Shown one piece after another: positions 1 to 11,017 of a stretch of DNA of 64,000 bases (its first letter is position 1; every line of letters begins with the position of its first letter). The translations under genes were made by a program, and so were the position numbers. The DNA is taken from positions 2,923,738-2,987,737 of the forward strand of contig JAQFVV010006200.1 of assembly GCA_028023455.1 (NCBI GenBank). Direction: 5' to 3'. The notes under the pieces are model-generated. The model did not search any database. It had not been told where the DNA came from and saw only the letters and a list, made by a program, of their open reading frames with translations. The stretch comes from Epiperipatus broadwayi. Taxonomy: Eukaryota; Onychophora; Udeonychophora; Euonychophora; Peripatidae.

Positions 1-203
1 ATTATTCTACATGATGTTCAATATTTTTTTCATTTTTTTTTTTTTTTTTACACTAAGAGCAATCTTAACATAAGTTGGATAGATAAAGTAAGGAAATTTG
101 CTGATGTGATGTAGAGAAGCTATGAATCGGAGAAACTGGATTCATGATCACAGGATAGAAGTGCCTATAGTTGTTAAAAAAAATTAAGGACAACATGGTA
201 TAT
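1..203. other. Left edge of window, intronic flank of LTR element A
   Basis: No exon is visible. A poly-T run lies near 33-49. The stretch 75-190 can be read with stops as a weak LINE-tail-like peptide (WIDKVRKFADVM and later DRSAYS), and a loosely similar stretch occurs near 33820. The last four bases, ATAT at 200-203, match ATAT at 7887-7890 and are the likely target-site duplication of the element that follows. Confidence 0.3.
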
Positions 204-2131
204 TGTGACAGTCAGATGATGTATGTTGGTTTAACCCAGTTCGAATACTAGGCGAAAGTACCTCGAGGCCATCCATACGCGAGATATTAAATCAAGAATA
301 CTATGACCTCTGCCCTGTTCGCCTATTCTCGAGGCTAACTGCGAACCAACAACATTACCTGAGACATGCATAAATTATTTTCTCACCGACCCAAAGCTTA
401 GCATCAGCGGAGAGAAACGTGGACGGGAACACCTACGGAGCTAAATAGTTAAATGTGCATAAATGAAAACATGTGTTTTGCGTGCCTGGATCATTGGAAA
501 AGTAAAATAAAGCATTAAAATAAAATTAGAAAAACTCAAGCTTTTTAGTTAAATAAGGTATTTAATTAATGGCTTTAAAATATTAATAATGTCATAATGG
601 CCTCCGCTATTCCCCTAAATTCATGAAAACTAATTAGACAATGAAAACAGATTAAATGATATAATATTTTTGCGGTCTAAGTCTTTTCTTCCCAATTTTA
701 ATAAAATTGTCAACTCGAATCTCCTCGATAAAGTACAATAGTAAAAATCTTTCGTAAAGCATTTTCTAATTGCTTTGCGCTAAAAACAGACAGTTTAAAA
801 ATTATTTAAAACGTATATAGCTAAATCAGATATACGTAATAAGCTACTGGCGGACAAACGAGGCGTTATCGAGGAGATCAAGTTGACAAACAAAGGAAAC
901 TTACTCGTATGGAATTTAGAAACATAAATAAAATTGGAAAGATATTTTAAATGAAAAAAATTAACTTTTAAACTTAACCGCAATGGAATACCAAATATTT
1001 ACACATGTTAGTAATGAAGAATAGTGAAGGGAAAAAGGTTAAATATAGATAGATGATCACACATATATATATTTAAGACTAGTCTAATAAAAATGGTTAC
1101 ATTACAAATATCATTAAATAAAACAATTCATAATATAATTCAATTAAGAAAGGTATGAACAAAAGGGTAGAAAGTAAATAGTTCAATGGAGAAGAGATAT
1201 GAATACCGTACTGGTTCCTTGGTCATGTTTCCTACGGCGTTCGTGGCTTGATCCGACCATCGATAGGTATTTTCCCGGACAAGGAAAGTGGAAATAAGTA
1301 GCATGCTTTTATGAAAAGTCCTACAGACACGGCACAGAGTTCAGATTACTATTGGGTGGATACTATGGCATTTTGGATGGTATTTAGGAACCTCGGCGAT
1401 AGGCAAAGCTTTTTGCCTAGCCAAGCATAGTAGAATCCATCAAATTCATATGACCTTTAGCTTGTAGCATGTTCAAACTTCTCCGTGATTTTGAAGACGA
1501 GAAATCTGAATGCCTAGTCTTTTGTTCACTCTCCTATTTATAACTTTTTTGTAAGCTACCTTCTATTGTTTGTATGATCTTAGATCTTGATAAGTCCCTC
1601 CTCATTCCTTTGTTTCAAGATAACACTTTCTAAAAAAAATAACTTACTTGTTTATTCTAAATTTCTTTCTTTAAACTTTGAATTTTATTAATTAAAAAAG
1701 AAAGAGAAGGCCATCTTTAATTTGACTTGAATGGGCTCACTAATTAAAACATACATTCCTTTAGAAAATGTTGGTGGGCTTATCTCAAAATGAAATCATA
1801 CGCCATATTTTAACAAAAAAATATATTATTTCTTTTAATAATATAAGCATTTTATTTCAGCAGAATTTTGCATTAACTCATATATATATGCTTGACGTAT
1901 ATATATATATATGTTTGACTAATAGATTTTACAAGTAATTTTTATTAACAGAAATATAATCTTAGAATGGAATTTATTTAAATGCAATACAAATTTAATA
2001 AGCATAATTAATTTTAGCTTTAATGCAAAACCCTGCTGATATTGGACTATAAACTTAATTCAGGTCTATAATACTAACTAAGTTTATAGAAGGCTGTGAA
2101 GCATGGATCGGACTTCAGATCCATTGCTTCA
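204..2131 (-). repeat. 3' LTR of element A (left copy)
   Basis: It aligns along its length with 5896-7886. About 65 bp present in the right copy near 7170-7260 are missing here. The missing piece is bordered by the short repeat AGAAATCTGAATG, so slippage between repeats probably removed it. A TA-rich stretch at 1880-1915 is expanded here relative to the right copy. Confidence 0.85.
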
Positions 2132-2357
2132 TTTCCCAATAGTTAGTGAGCAAAAAAAAATGCTGTTGCTTCAGGTCAGAGGTAAAAATTTTGTGCCAGG
2201 TGAGTTCAAGCCTATTCTTTATTTGCTGTAATATTTAATTTGTTACTGACTAACAGTCTTTCTTTTACTATATAACTAACGGTTTATCCATAATTCATCT
2301 CCTGTATCTTAAATTGAGTCCGTGTTGTTTTTAGTCTAACAATTTATATTTATCTTT

Positions 2358-2834
2358 TTACTTTCTAAATTTTCCGGGGTCCGGTGGTACATACGGTTTT
2401 AAGTTTCTGTTTCTAATATTATACTCTCTTTTTAGGCTGAGATTATTTTTCCAAAACAAAACACTTATTCCACACTTCTTTTGTAATGTGTGAGGGCCTT
2501 TATGTATCGGAAAAAACTTTTTTACTTCTCTCGGCACTATACTACTTGGCCTAAGGTCTTTTAGCCATGCTTGGTTTCCTTTCCTGAATTTATATTGCCG
2601 GTTTCGATTCTTGCGATGCCGAGCCGTACGTCTTACTCTTGCCTTCTTTTCTTGCTCAGTCATGTTCTGGACTTTGAGACAGATTTTCAAGCTATCTAGG
2701 TGGTGTCTAGGATTCCCACCCGGTTTTTCTCTAAAACATTTTATATTGCTAATCTTTGCCACAGGAGTTATAGTATTGATTACTGTCGCAGTAAAGATTT
2801 CACTGCCTTGTTGCGCCTGGATTTGGTTCAACAA
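2358..2834 (-). pseudogene. gag remnant fused to integrase C-terminus, element A
   Basis: About 158 residues, open but without an ATG (the first codon is TTG). The first 50 or so residues continue gag-like sequence (FREKPGGNPRHHLDSLK). After about residue 58 the sequence changes to the C-terminal domain of a Ty3-type integrase: a basic segment (RRTARHRKNRNRQYKF), a KGNQAWLKDLRPS block, then a GPY/F-like module (FFPIHKGPHTLQKKCG), ending YNIRNRNLKPYVPPDP. In intact elements protease, RT, RNase H and the integrase catalytic core lie between these two parts. The join near residues 52-58 is therefore an internal deletion. The gene could not support transposition by itself. Confidence 0.65.
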
Positions 2835-3184
2835 CTGTTGATCATTTGTTTTTTACTCCCCTCATTCATTTGTCCTGAGAAATCCGACTGGTGAGTGGCT
2901 TCGCCTGTTTCATAATCACTCGAGGATTTCATATCAGTGTCGTCTTGATTTTGAGTATCATCTTCTGGTGATGCTTCTGTTACAATACTCTGTTCTTGAT
3001 GGAGTTCCATATGTGCCTCCAAACGGTTCAATCTTTGTGATGTAATATTCATGAATTCTTGGAACATGTTCATCATCATTTCGTTTTCGTCTCTCATTTC
3101 TTTGATGACATCTTCCAAATTGTATTTTTGGTCACTATGAGTACATATTGAACTATAAACTTCGCCTCTCTTCTGTTCCTCCAT
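2828..3184 (-). pseudogene. gag-like N-terminal frame of element A
   Basis: 118 residues from an ATG at 3184. The middle is helical and charged (MRDENEMMMNMFQEFMNI, then RLNRLEAHMELHQEQ), followed by an acidic, serine-rich stretch. This fits the N-terminal part of a retroelement gag, although I recognise no named domain. The frame ends in TGA at 2828-2830. The adjacent minus frame, shifted by -1, takes over without an ATG of its own, so the two were probably one protein. A run of six A (complement of 2849-2854) lies just upstream of the shift, but it is not in phase for a standard slippery heptamer. A simple indel mutation or an internal-deletion scar are the alternatives. Confidence 0.5.
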
Positions 3185-4608
3185 TTTTGCCTAATATTGG
3201 CTATTTTGTTATATAACAATCCCACCTTTTTGTAAAACGTATTTTAGTCTTTTTATAAACAATCTAGATACGTATATTATATTACGTGTATCTAGGAGCT
3301 ATATCCTTCTGTATATCAAAAAAATCTTTACTTTCTAAAATAAGTCAGTATTCTAAGTTCTTTATTTTATATAACTATCTGTTTTATTTATGTTTTCAGA
3401 AATTAACTTTGCCTACCTCACTAGGTCCTATCTTAAACCTATGCCTATGTGTATCTGTTTGTACATGAAAAAAAATATCAAATCCTGCCATGTCTGTTTT
3501 TAGTATTTATACTACATATTATTCTCCTCACTTTACTTTATTTATTTTTTTTATATTTCATTTAAATATCACCTATTTTGTCACAATATCATTAAAATAA
3601 TACACTTACAGCTTGACCTGGCTTTCTCTGACACCTGAAACAACTAAAAAATGTATTTACATTAATATACAAGTATATATATATATCAAAAGGAATATGT
3701 GAGCAAAATATACATTAAGTCATGTTTAAAAATTATTTTGGCTCACTAAGCATACATTTTATTTTGATCATCGACCTCCTATGGTTTGTTTATTTGTAAT
3801 CCGATATGAGAGATTGCACTTGCAGACAAATTTATTTGGTAAGGGCGCCGGTCGACAAGACAATGGCCATATCAAATTAATGGATAATGATCCAAGCACA
3901 CATGGATATGGATTATAAAGTTTAATGGGATTAAAATTTATTTTGATTTTCACTTTTAAAAAAAATCTCTGCATGGATAAGTAAATGCTATTTTAAATGA
4001 CAATATTAATTGAATCTAAGACGTATAACAACTAAGTAAAGTAATTTGTCTGACCTGGGTTTGAAACCAGTTACCATTTTGGTCAAGACAGAAAAAAATC
4101 AATTTAAACAGCCTAAAGTACGATTAACAAAACAAAATATACACAAAAAAATAAAAGTAAAATCCCAAGATAACCGCCACTCCGAATTATGAACCTGGGA
4201 TCGAAACCAAATACCATTTTGGTCACAACCCGAAATAGATTAACAATTATCAAGCAATTTTACAGAATCATGCATTAAGATCAAAAACTGTTAAAAACAT
4301 TTATATAAAAAACGGGTTTTACCGAACTATAACAAAGTGTATACCATATACACCCATATATATGAATATGTACAACATTAAATAAGCATATATATGACTA
4401 CATATAAATATACAAACAGATATACCTATACAAACATTTCTTTTATTATCATGTACATGATTTTATTAGAAAGATGTCATATTGCAGACCGCATACTCCT
4501 ATTATTTCAGGCAAGTAAACGCTGGTCGCAACTATGACAAGGAAGCATGATTGCAGACGTAGACCTATTATTTCAGGCTACTCAGCAATCCAGAACTCTA
4601 AAATGTAA

Positions 4609-4717
4609 GGGGTCTTCACCTAAACGGTTACTAGAAAAAGTTTTCACCACAATGGTTACTAAAAGCATGGGCTTCACCTAACGGTTACTCAAGGGGTCTT
4701 CACCTAACGGTTACTCA
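4609..4717. repeat. Short minisatellite in the leader of element A
   Basis: Four imperfect copies of a unit around TTCACCTAACGGTTACT with spacers of 8-14 nt, two of them also preceded by AAGGGGTC. No coding content. Confidence 0.65.
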
Positions 4718-5704
4718 ATAAATGATTCAATGGCATAATCCAAACTGAGAAAAAAAAATCTTAACTAAATGTGGCTGACATATATGTTATACAAAATATA
4801 TATATTTATTAAAACAAACATACGCATTTACTTTTTATAAAGTTGAAAATTAAGTTTGCTATGATTGAAACAAAACTTATTTTTATATATGTTTGCGAGG
4901 AAACGTAACTGCAAAATATTTAAAAGTAAAAAAAATTTTGCATGATTAAAATTATTGATTTAAAGAAACGAACGCAGAGAAAGTGAAAAAATATTTGCTG
5001 ACACCGTACGTTAACACGTGTTAATTCGAACTTATCAAACTTTAGATCTCAGAAAAACTTTCTATTAACAGAAAAATGTTATCTCTTAGATCTTTACAAA
5101 AATTTATACAAATTGAAAAAAATTCTATTATCTATTTGTAGTTTTTACTAAAATATTAACACTACCGAATATACAATATATATCGAACAACATTATTACA
5201 TCAAAACTTCTCTAAGCAATACCAACTAACAAAGTACGAAAGCTATTTTAAGGGAGGGCGGGTGAGTATGTATTTGACACTTTTGTCTCATCGAAGCTAT
5301 ATACTTTATACGACAACAACAATATGGCAACTGGCCATGACAAAACTACTCATTAGGGAAAAAAAAAATTTGCTATAACTCTGAAATCTCATTTTATAAT
5401 CACAAAAAAAAAACAACTAACGGAGTGTTAACTTTTTAAATATAAAATATTCATTTCATATATATACTAAACTCAGAAAAAAAAAATTTTTTTACTTTAT
5501 GACACATTTAACTTGTTAATTAATTTTAAAAAAATGACATTTGGTTCATATTAAAAAACAAAACTCGGAAAAATTATACATATTTTTTTATATAAATATA
5601 TTAATTAAACTAAAACAAACTTCTCAGGGTACTAATATTTTTTTAAAAAAATGACATACGTCCCACTGTAACAATTCGGAGAAAACTTTTACATATATCT
5701 ATTA

Positions 5705-5890
5705 TTTCAAATCCCCTATTCCTATTCTTCCAATAAAAAAAAATGAAATTCGGCCCACGTTGTTGGCATCAGAATGCGGGGGGGAAAAAATCTTATACGT
5801 CTACCTATATTTTCAAATACCCTATTCCTATTCTTTCAAAAAAAAATGAAATTCGGCCCACGTTGGTCGACAGAATGCGGAAAAAAAAAT
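5705..5890. repeat. Tandem duplication containing two primer-site copies
   Basis: The block from TTTCAAAT, CCTATTCCTATTCTT and ATGAAATTCGGCCCACGT to AGAATGCGG occurs twice, about 105 bp apart. Both copies contain the core of the primer-binding site. The distal copy (near 5751-5772) carries a small insertion, so the copy beside the LTR is the likelier functional one. Confidence 0.7.
5855..5872 (-). other. Primer-binding site of element A (tRNA-Lys-like)
   Basis: Read on the minus strand this is TGTCGACCAACGTGGGCC, 23 nt inside the 5' LTR. It matches the complement of the 3' end of metazoan tRNA-Lys(CUU), known from memory, at 15 of 18 positions. It fixes the element's direction. Confidence 0.55.
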
Positions 5891-5895
5891 TTAAC

Positions 5896-7886
5896 TGTGA
5901 CAGTCAGATGATGTATGTTGGTTTAACCCAGTTCAAATACTAGGCGAAAGTACCTCGAGGCCATCCATACGCGAGATAATAAATCAAGAATACTATGAAC
6001 TCTGCCCTGTTCGCCTATTCTCGAGGCTAACTGCGAACCAACAACATTATCTGAGACACGCATAAATTATTTTCTCACCGACCCAAAGCTTGGCATCAGC
6101 GGAGAGAAACGTGGACGGGAACACCTACGGAGCTAAATAGTTAAATGTGCATAAATGAAAACATGTGTTTTGCGTGCCTGGATCATTGGAAAAGTAAAAT
6201 AAAGCATTAAAATAAAATTAGAAAAACTCAAGCTTTTTAGTTAAATAAGGTATTTAATTAATGGCTTTAAAATATTAATAATGACGTAATGACCTCTGCT
6301 ATTCTCCTAAATTCATGAAAACTAATTAGACAATGAAAACAGATTAAACGTTATAATATTTTTGCGGTCTAAGTTTTTTCTTCCCAATTTTAATAAAATT
6401 GTCAACTCGAATCTCCTCGATAAAGTACAATAGTAAAAATCTTTCGCAAAGCATTTTCTAATTGCTTTGCGCTAAAAACAGACAGTTTAAAAATTATTTA
6501 AAACATATATAGCTAAATCAGATATACGTAATAAGCTACTGGCAGACAAAAGAGGCGTTATCGAGGAGATCAAGTTGGCAAACAAAGGAAACTTACTCGT
6601 ATGGAATTTAGAAACATAAATAAAATTGGAAAGATATTTTAAATGAAAAAAATTAACTTTCAAACTTAACTGCAATGGAATACCAAATATTTACACATGT
6701 TAGTAATGAAGAATAGCGAAGGAAAAAAGGTTAAATATAGATAGATGATCACACATATATATATTTAAGACTAGTCTAATAAAAATGGTTACATTACAAA
6801 TATCATTAAATAAAACAATTCATAATATAATTCAATTAAGAAAGGTATGAACAAAATGGTAGAAAGTAAATAGTTCAATGGAGGAGAGATATGATTACTG
6901 TCACGTTTCCTACGGTGTTCGTGGCTTCATCCGACCATCGATAGGTATTTGCCCGGACAAGGAAAGTGGAAAAAAGTAGCATGCTTTTATGAAAAGTCCT
7001 ACAGACACGGCACAGAGTTCAGATGACTATTGGTGGATACTACGGCATTTTGGATGGTATTTAGGAACTTCGGCGATAGGCAAAGCTTTTTGCCTAGCCA
7101 AGCATAGTAGAATCCATCAAATTCATATGACCTTTAGCTTGTAGCATGTTCAAACTTCTCTGTGATTTTGAAGATGACAGTTGTATAACTTTTTGGAATA
7201 AAATCTCCACAAGCAAAATCTGTAAGAGTTCTCCAAAGAGAAATCTGAATGACAGCAAGAAAACTCTGAATGCCTAGTCTTTTGTTCACTCTCCTATTTA
7301 TAACTTTTTTGTAAGCTACCTTCTATTGTTTGTATGATCTTAGATCTTGATAAGCCCCTCCTCATTCCTTTGTTTCAAGGTCTTTCTAAAAAAAATAACT
7401 TAATTGTTTATTCTAAATTTTTTTAAACTTTGAATTTTTATTAATTAAAAAAGAAAGAGAAGGCCATCTTTAATTTGACTTGAATGGGCTCACTAATTAA
7501 AACATACATTTCTTTAGAAAATGTTGGTGGGCTTATCTCAAAATGAAATCATACGCCATATTTTAACAAGATTTTAACAAAAAAATATATTATTTTTTTT
7601 AATAATATAAGCATTTTATTTCAGCAGAATTTTGCATTAACTCATATACATATGTTTGACTAATAGATTTTACAAGTAATTTTTATTAACAGAAATCTAA
7701 TCTTAGAATGGAATTTACTTAAAACAAAATATTTAAATGCAATACAAATTTAATAAGCATAATTAATTTTAGCTTTAATGCAAAACTCTGCTGATATTGG
7801 ACTATAAACTTAATTCAGGTCTATAATACTAACTAAGTTTATAGAAGGCTGTGAAGCATGGATCGGACTTCAGATCCATTGCTTCA
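5896..7886 (-). repeat. 5' LTR of element A (right copy)
   Basis: This is the longer of the two LTR copies (1991 bp against 1928 bp). It keeps the AGAAATCTGAATG-bordered segment that the left copy lost. Apparent small open frames in both copies (minus strand near 795-983 and 6487-6675) are not coding by any recognisable feature. They are shared only because the LTRs are duplicates. Confidence 0.85.
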
Positions 7887-8710
7887 ATATAGATATTGAA
7901 CTGGTTTCAAATCTGTATGATTATACAAGCAAGTTGGCTTAGATTGAAAACATTTTTATATGTTTTTCATTTTGGGCTGATAGCTTGATAGGAATGTGCA
8001 TTAGATTCTAAAGATCCAAATGCACTGTCCAAGTTTCAAAACTATAAGCTTGAAAAATGATGATTGATGGATGATAATGCAGAGTAGAGGAATATAAAAA
8101 GTATTTTTTTCATAAGTATGCAAGAAAGTGGGACTGGGTAAATTGTAAAAGTGAAGATGTAACTACTAAATAAATATAAGTATATTATGAAAGAAAAATT
8201 AATAGAATCTACATATGAATTTGTGGGGGAAAAAAATTGGGTATATAAATATGCAAGAGTCTAGGAGACCAGAAAGTAAATCAGAATAAAAATTAGACAG
8301 TTAATAATGAAGTGTTTGTGACGAAAGTTATAGTGAAGATACATTTAAGAGTAGACGAATGCAAGTAGTAAATGAAGAATGAAAAGGTTAGTGAAGAGTA
8401 TAGAACTAATTATTAAGAAAATTTTTAATTAATGTTAAATGTGAGGAATATTTTTTTGGGGATAAAGTAATGAATCAGCCAAGCATAGTAGTCACAGCAT
8501 ATATGGTTACTGGAGGTGATCAAATTGTAAAAGAGTAAGAGCTATAAAATTTATTATTATATAACTGGATACAAAATGTGACGAAAATAATGATTATAGG
8601 AGATATGAATGAATATATTGCAGAAATTTATGAATATGATAATAATAATCAATTATTAATTTTTTTATTGGTAGTGAATTAGAATGTAGGGGAATTTATT
8701 AGATATTATA
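7887..8710 (+). pseudogene. LINE remnant, endonuclease part
   Basis: With frameshifts and stops, 8220-8705 reads like the end of an APE-type endonuclease of a non-LTR retrotransposon. The best block is IIIGDMNEYIAE near 8590-8625, matching the family's GDFN motif region, followed by NNNQLL. The sequence breaks at 8710, exactly where LTR element B begins, and LINE-like sequence resumes after 15612. Base composition is A-rich on the + strand, as in the RT part. Bases 7887-8220 show nothing clear. Confidence 0.45.
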
Positions 8711-10951
8711 CCGTCCCCTATTAAACCTTGCACCGGTTCCCTATTAAACCGTTCCTAAAAGGAATTGTGAGCTCCAAAACAAACATGATACAGCGTAAAG
8801 ATTTATTTATTTTTTCTTATATCAATAGTTGTTCATTATCAACACAAGAGGGCGCCAGATACGATGATTTGATTTACAATTTAATTTCTCGCATCACCTT
8901 ACGTCATATCAAAACGATTTTGAAGTCTAATCCCTGCCCATAAGCTCGAACTCCCAGCATGGACCAATAGGGGTCACTCAGGGTCGCGATGAAATTGCCT
9001 TCAAGACTATTATTCTGGCAAATGACACAATATTAACCAATGGATAAGAAGATCGGTTGATTGACAGATCGGTCCCCGCATTGGACGGGATCATTGGTTA
9101 TTTATAACTAATACGAATGTTCGGTTGAGGCATCATTAGAATAAACAACTTAGACGTTTATAATATCATCCCCCCTTTATCATACAGTCCAATAAATTTA
9201 TTTATACTAGCTCTATTGACATTTACTTATATTTATTAATAATAGGCCCTCCCAACTCTTAAATCTATGTTAACTACATAATAAGTAAACATCGTGACTT
9301 ACGGCACGATGTTTATGAATGAAATTTAAAAAAAAATAAAAACAAAAGAAAAATATAAGGAAGACAAATTTAAAAGTAAAATAATTAATTGTATGAATAA
9401 ATGCTAACAATAATAATAACTTCAAAAAAAAAATATATTTAATTATAGAAATGATTTGAGGAATGCTCGACTAGTTTAAATTAAAAAAAAATTTATTGAT
9501 TATAAAAAATGAAACATTGATTAATAACTTTATTTACACGCACATACGCGCATTCTCGCACTCGCACAGAAAAGAACATATTATGCATAATAAACATGGC
9601 TGATAAAATATATTTCCTCTTTATACATTTTGAAAATAGGTGTGTGTTATAGTTTATCTGCGAAAGAAAATAATAATTAGGATCAAAGTTCATAACTGGA
9701 AAAGTCCTAAGATTTAAATATGAGGAACTATGTAGCATCTGATATTTTTATTTACGAAAGTTGAAATTAAAATAATAAGATTTAAATATGAGAGATTACG
9801 GATCATTTTATATTTGATTTACGAAAGTCGAATTTAATTAATTATGAGATTGCCTTTTAAGTTTACGTAAAGAGTGAATGGAAGCATTATAAAAAAAAAA
9901 TGTTTACCTAGGATTTTGCGTAGTCTTCTGCTGCTTCTAATTTGGTGAGGGTTCGAACCTGATAGATGATGTTTCCATAATACGTGGTGATTCATTTCAT
10001 ATAAGTTCAGCGTAGTATGTTTGGACGATTCATGTATATTAAACGGAACAACGTCCTTAGACTGATTGGAGCACTATGTTCGGACGGTACTGTTGTTGAT
10101 CATTCATAGCTGTGGAGATGTTCTGGCGGCGGAGCGTCGATCAATCACTGAAGGGTTTCCTAGCCCATCCTGACGATCGACGCTCTAAATGTTAATTTCA
10201 CAGTGATCATATTGGATAAACGGATAGCAAAAAAAAAACGAAAAGTTCTAGTTGTAGCTTCCGGAGGGATCTAGGGAAAAACTATAAGCATAAGCATAAA
10301 TTTTTTTTTTTCTTTTCGATTTAGATTCATATTTATATGGGTTGGTTATTATCTGAGGATCGAATCTCCACCCAGAGTTCAATATTCTTTTAGTTGTCGT
10401 TGGGGTCCGTGTCCTACGTAATGTCCACTCAATCCATATGCTTGAGGCAATCTTAGGTTTAGGCAATCTCATGTTGCAATCTCAGTTAGAAAAATTCATA
10501 CTTATTCACACCTTTTATGCATACATGTGTGCGTGTTTTAAGAGAACAATTTAAATTACATTAGTTTAAAAGTCGAGCATTTAATCTGTCTCAAAATCAC
10601 TTCTATAAGCTTTTAACTTTCACTACAGTTATAATTTAAAATAAACCCCTTTTAATTACCCCCGCGGCATATACAAGTAGAAATCACTTATTGAGATTTA
10701 AAATGGCATATTAGTAATACTTTATATTTTATTTTTTTTTAGAGAATATTATTATAGTAGATTATATGAAAGCCTTAAACTATTTAATCAGAAATATTAA
10801 CATTTTATTTTACAATGTATTTTATAACGCATTGAAAGAAAACTATATCTATTTTTTATCATAAGTTGAAAGTGAAAGAAGAAAAAAATATAGAGTGTTT
10901 ACATTGCTCGTGTGTGTGCGTATATACCTGTACCGACTTTGTCTCGGTACA
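8711..10951 (-). repeat. 3' LTR of element B (left copy)
   Basis: 2241 bp. It contains three notable inverted repeats: ACATCGTG / CACGATGT near 9290-9310, GAGCGTCGATC / GATCGACGCTC near 10133-10186, and the terminal TGTACCGA / TCGGTACA at 10929-10951 with a 7-nt loop. A small open frame at 8728-8943 is repeated in the other LTR but resembles no known protein. Confidence 0.9.
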
Positions 10952-11017
10952 TATCCCCGCGATCCGTCTAAAATTAAAATGCGAGGCTTGGCATTTTAAT
11001 TTTCACAATAAAATTCC

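Larger units (their letters stand above)
3185..5895. other. Long noncoding leader of element A
   Basis: About 2.7 kb between the primer site and gag with no frame of note. It holds imperfect repeats: two B-box-like motifs (near 4052-4085 and 4190-4225, both followed by TACCATTTTGGTCA), a TCACCTAACGGTTACT minisatellite (4609-4717), paired TATTTCAGGC segments near 4500-4580, and a tandem duplication around the primer site (5705-5890). The leader is unusually long for a Ty3-type element. Confidence 0.5.
204..7886 (-). mobile_element. LTR retroelement A (Ty3-type, RT-less deletion derivative)
   Basis: A direct repeat of about 1.95 kb bounds a 3.76-kb interior. Each repeat copy starts TGTGACAG and ends GCTTCA on the + strand, so the ends are TG..CA. 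The flanks share a 4-bp ATAT target duplication (200-203 and 7887-7890). The element reads on the minus strand: a tRNA-Lys-like primer site lies beside the right LTR (5855-5872) and a short purine stretch (ATTGGGAAA in element sense) beside the left LTR (2132-2140). Inside are a gag-like frame (3184 down to 2828) and a frame ending in an integrase C-terminus (2834 down to 2358). Protease, RT, RNase H and the integrase core are absent, so the element cannot be autonomous. LTR copies differ by scattered substitutions and indels, so the insertion is not very recent. Confidence 0.85.

Noticed and set aside
2830-2860. Programmed -1 frameshift between the two gag frames of element A
   Set aside because: A run of six A is near, but it is out of phase for a standard slippery heptamer. 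An indel or deletion scar explains it equally well.
8728-8943. 71-residue open frame, found identically at 13388-13603
   Set aside because: It lies in the LTR of element B and is repeated only because the LTRs are duplicates. No motif, and it starts at the LTR edge.
9493-9738. Minus-strand frame of about 80 residues, repeated at 14159-14398
   Set aside because: Also inside the LTRs of element B; composition-driven and the copies differ at the end because of an indel.
10248-10472. Minus-strand 74-residue frame with arginine- and threonine-rich stretch
   Set aside because: It is inside one LTR. The other LTR copy has changes in the T-run and A-run that break the frame, so it is not conserved.
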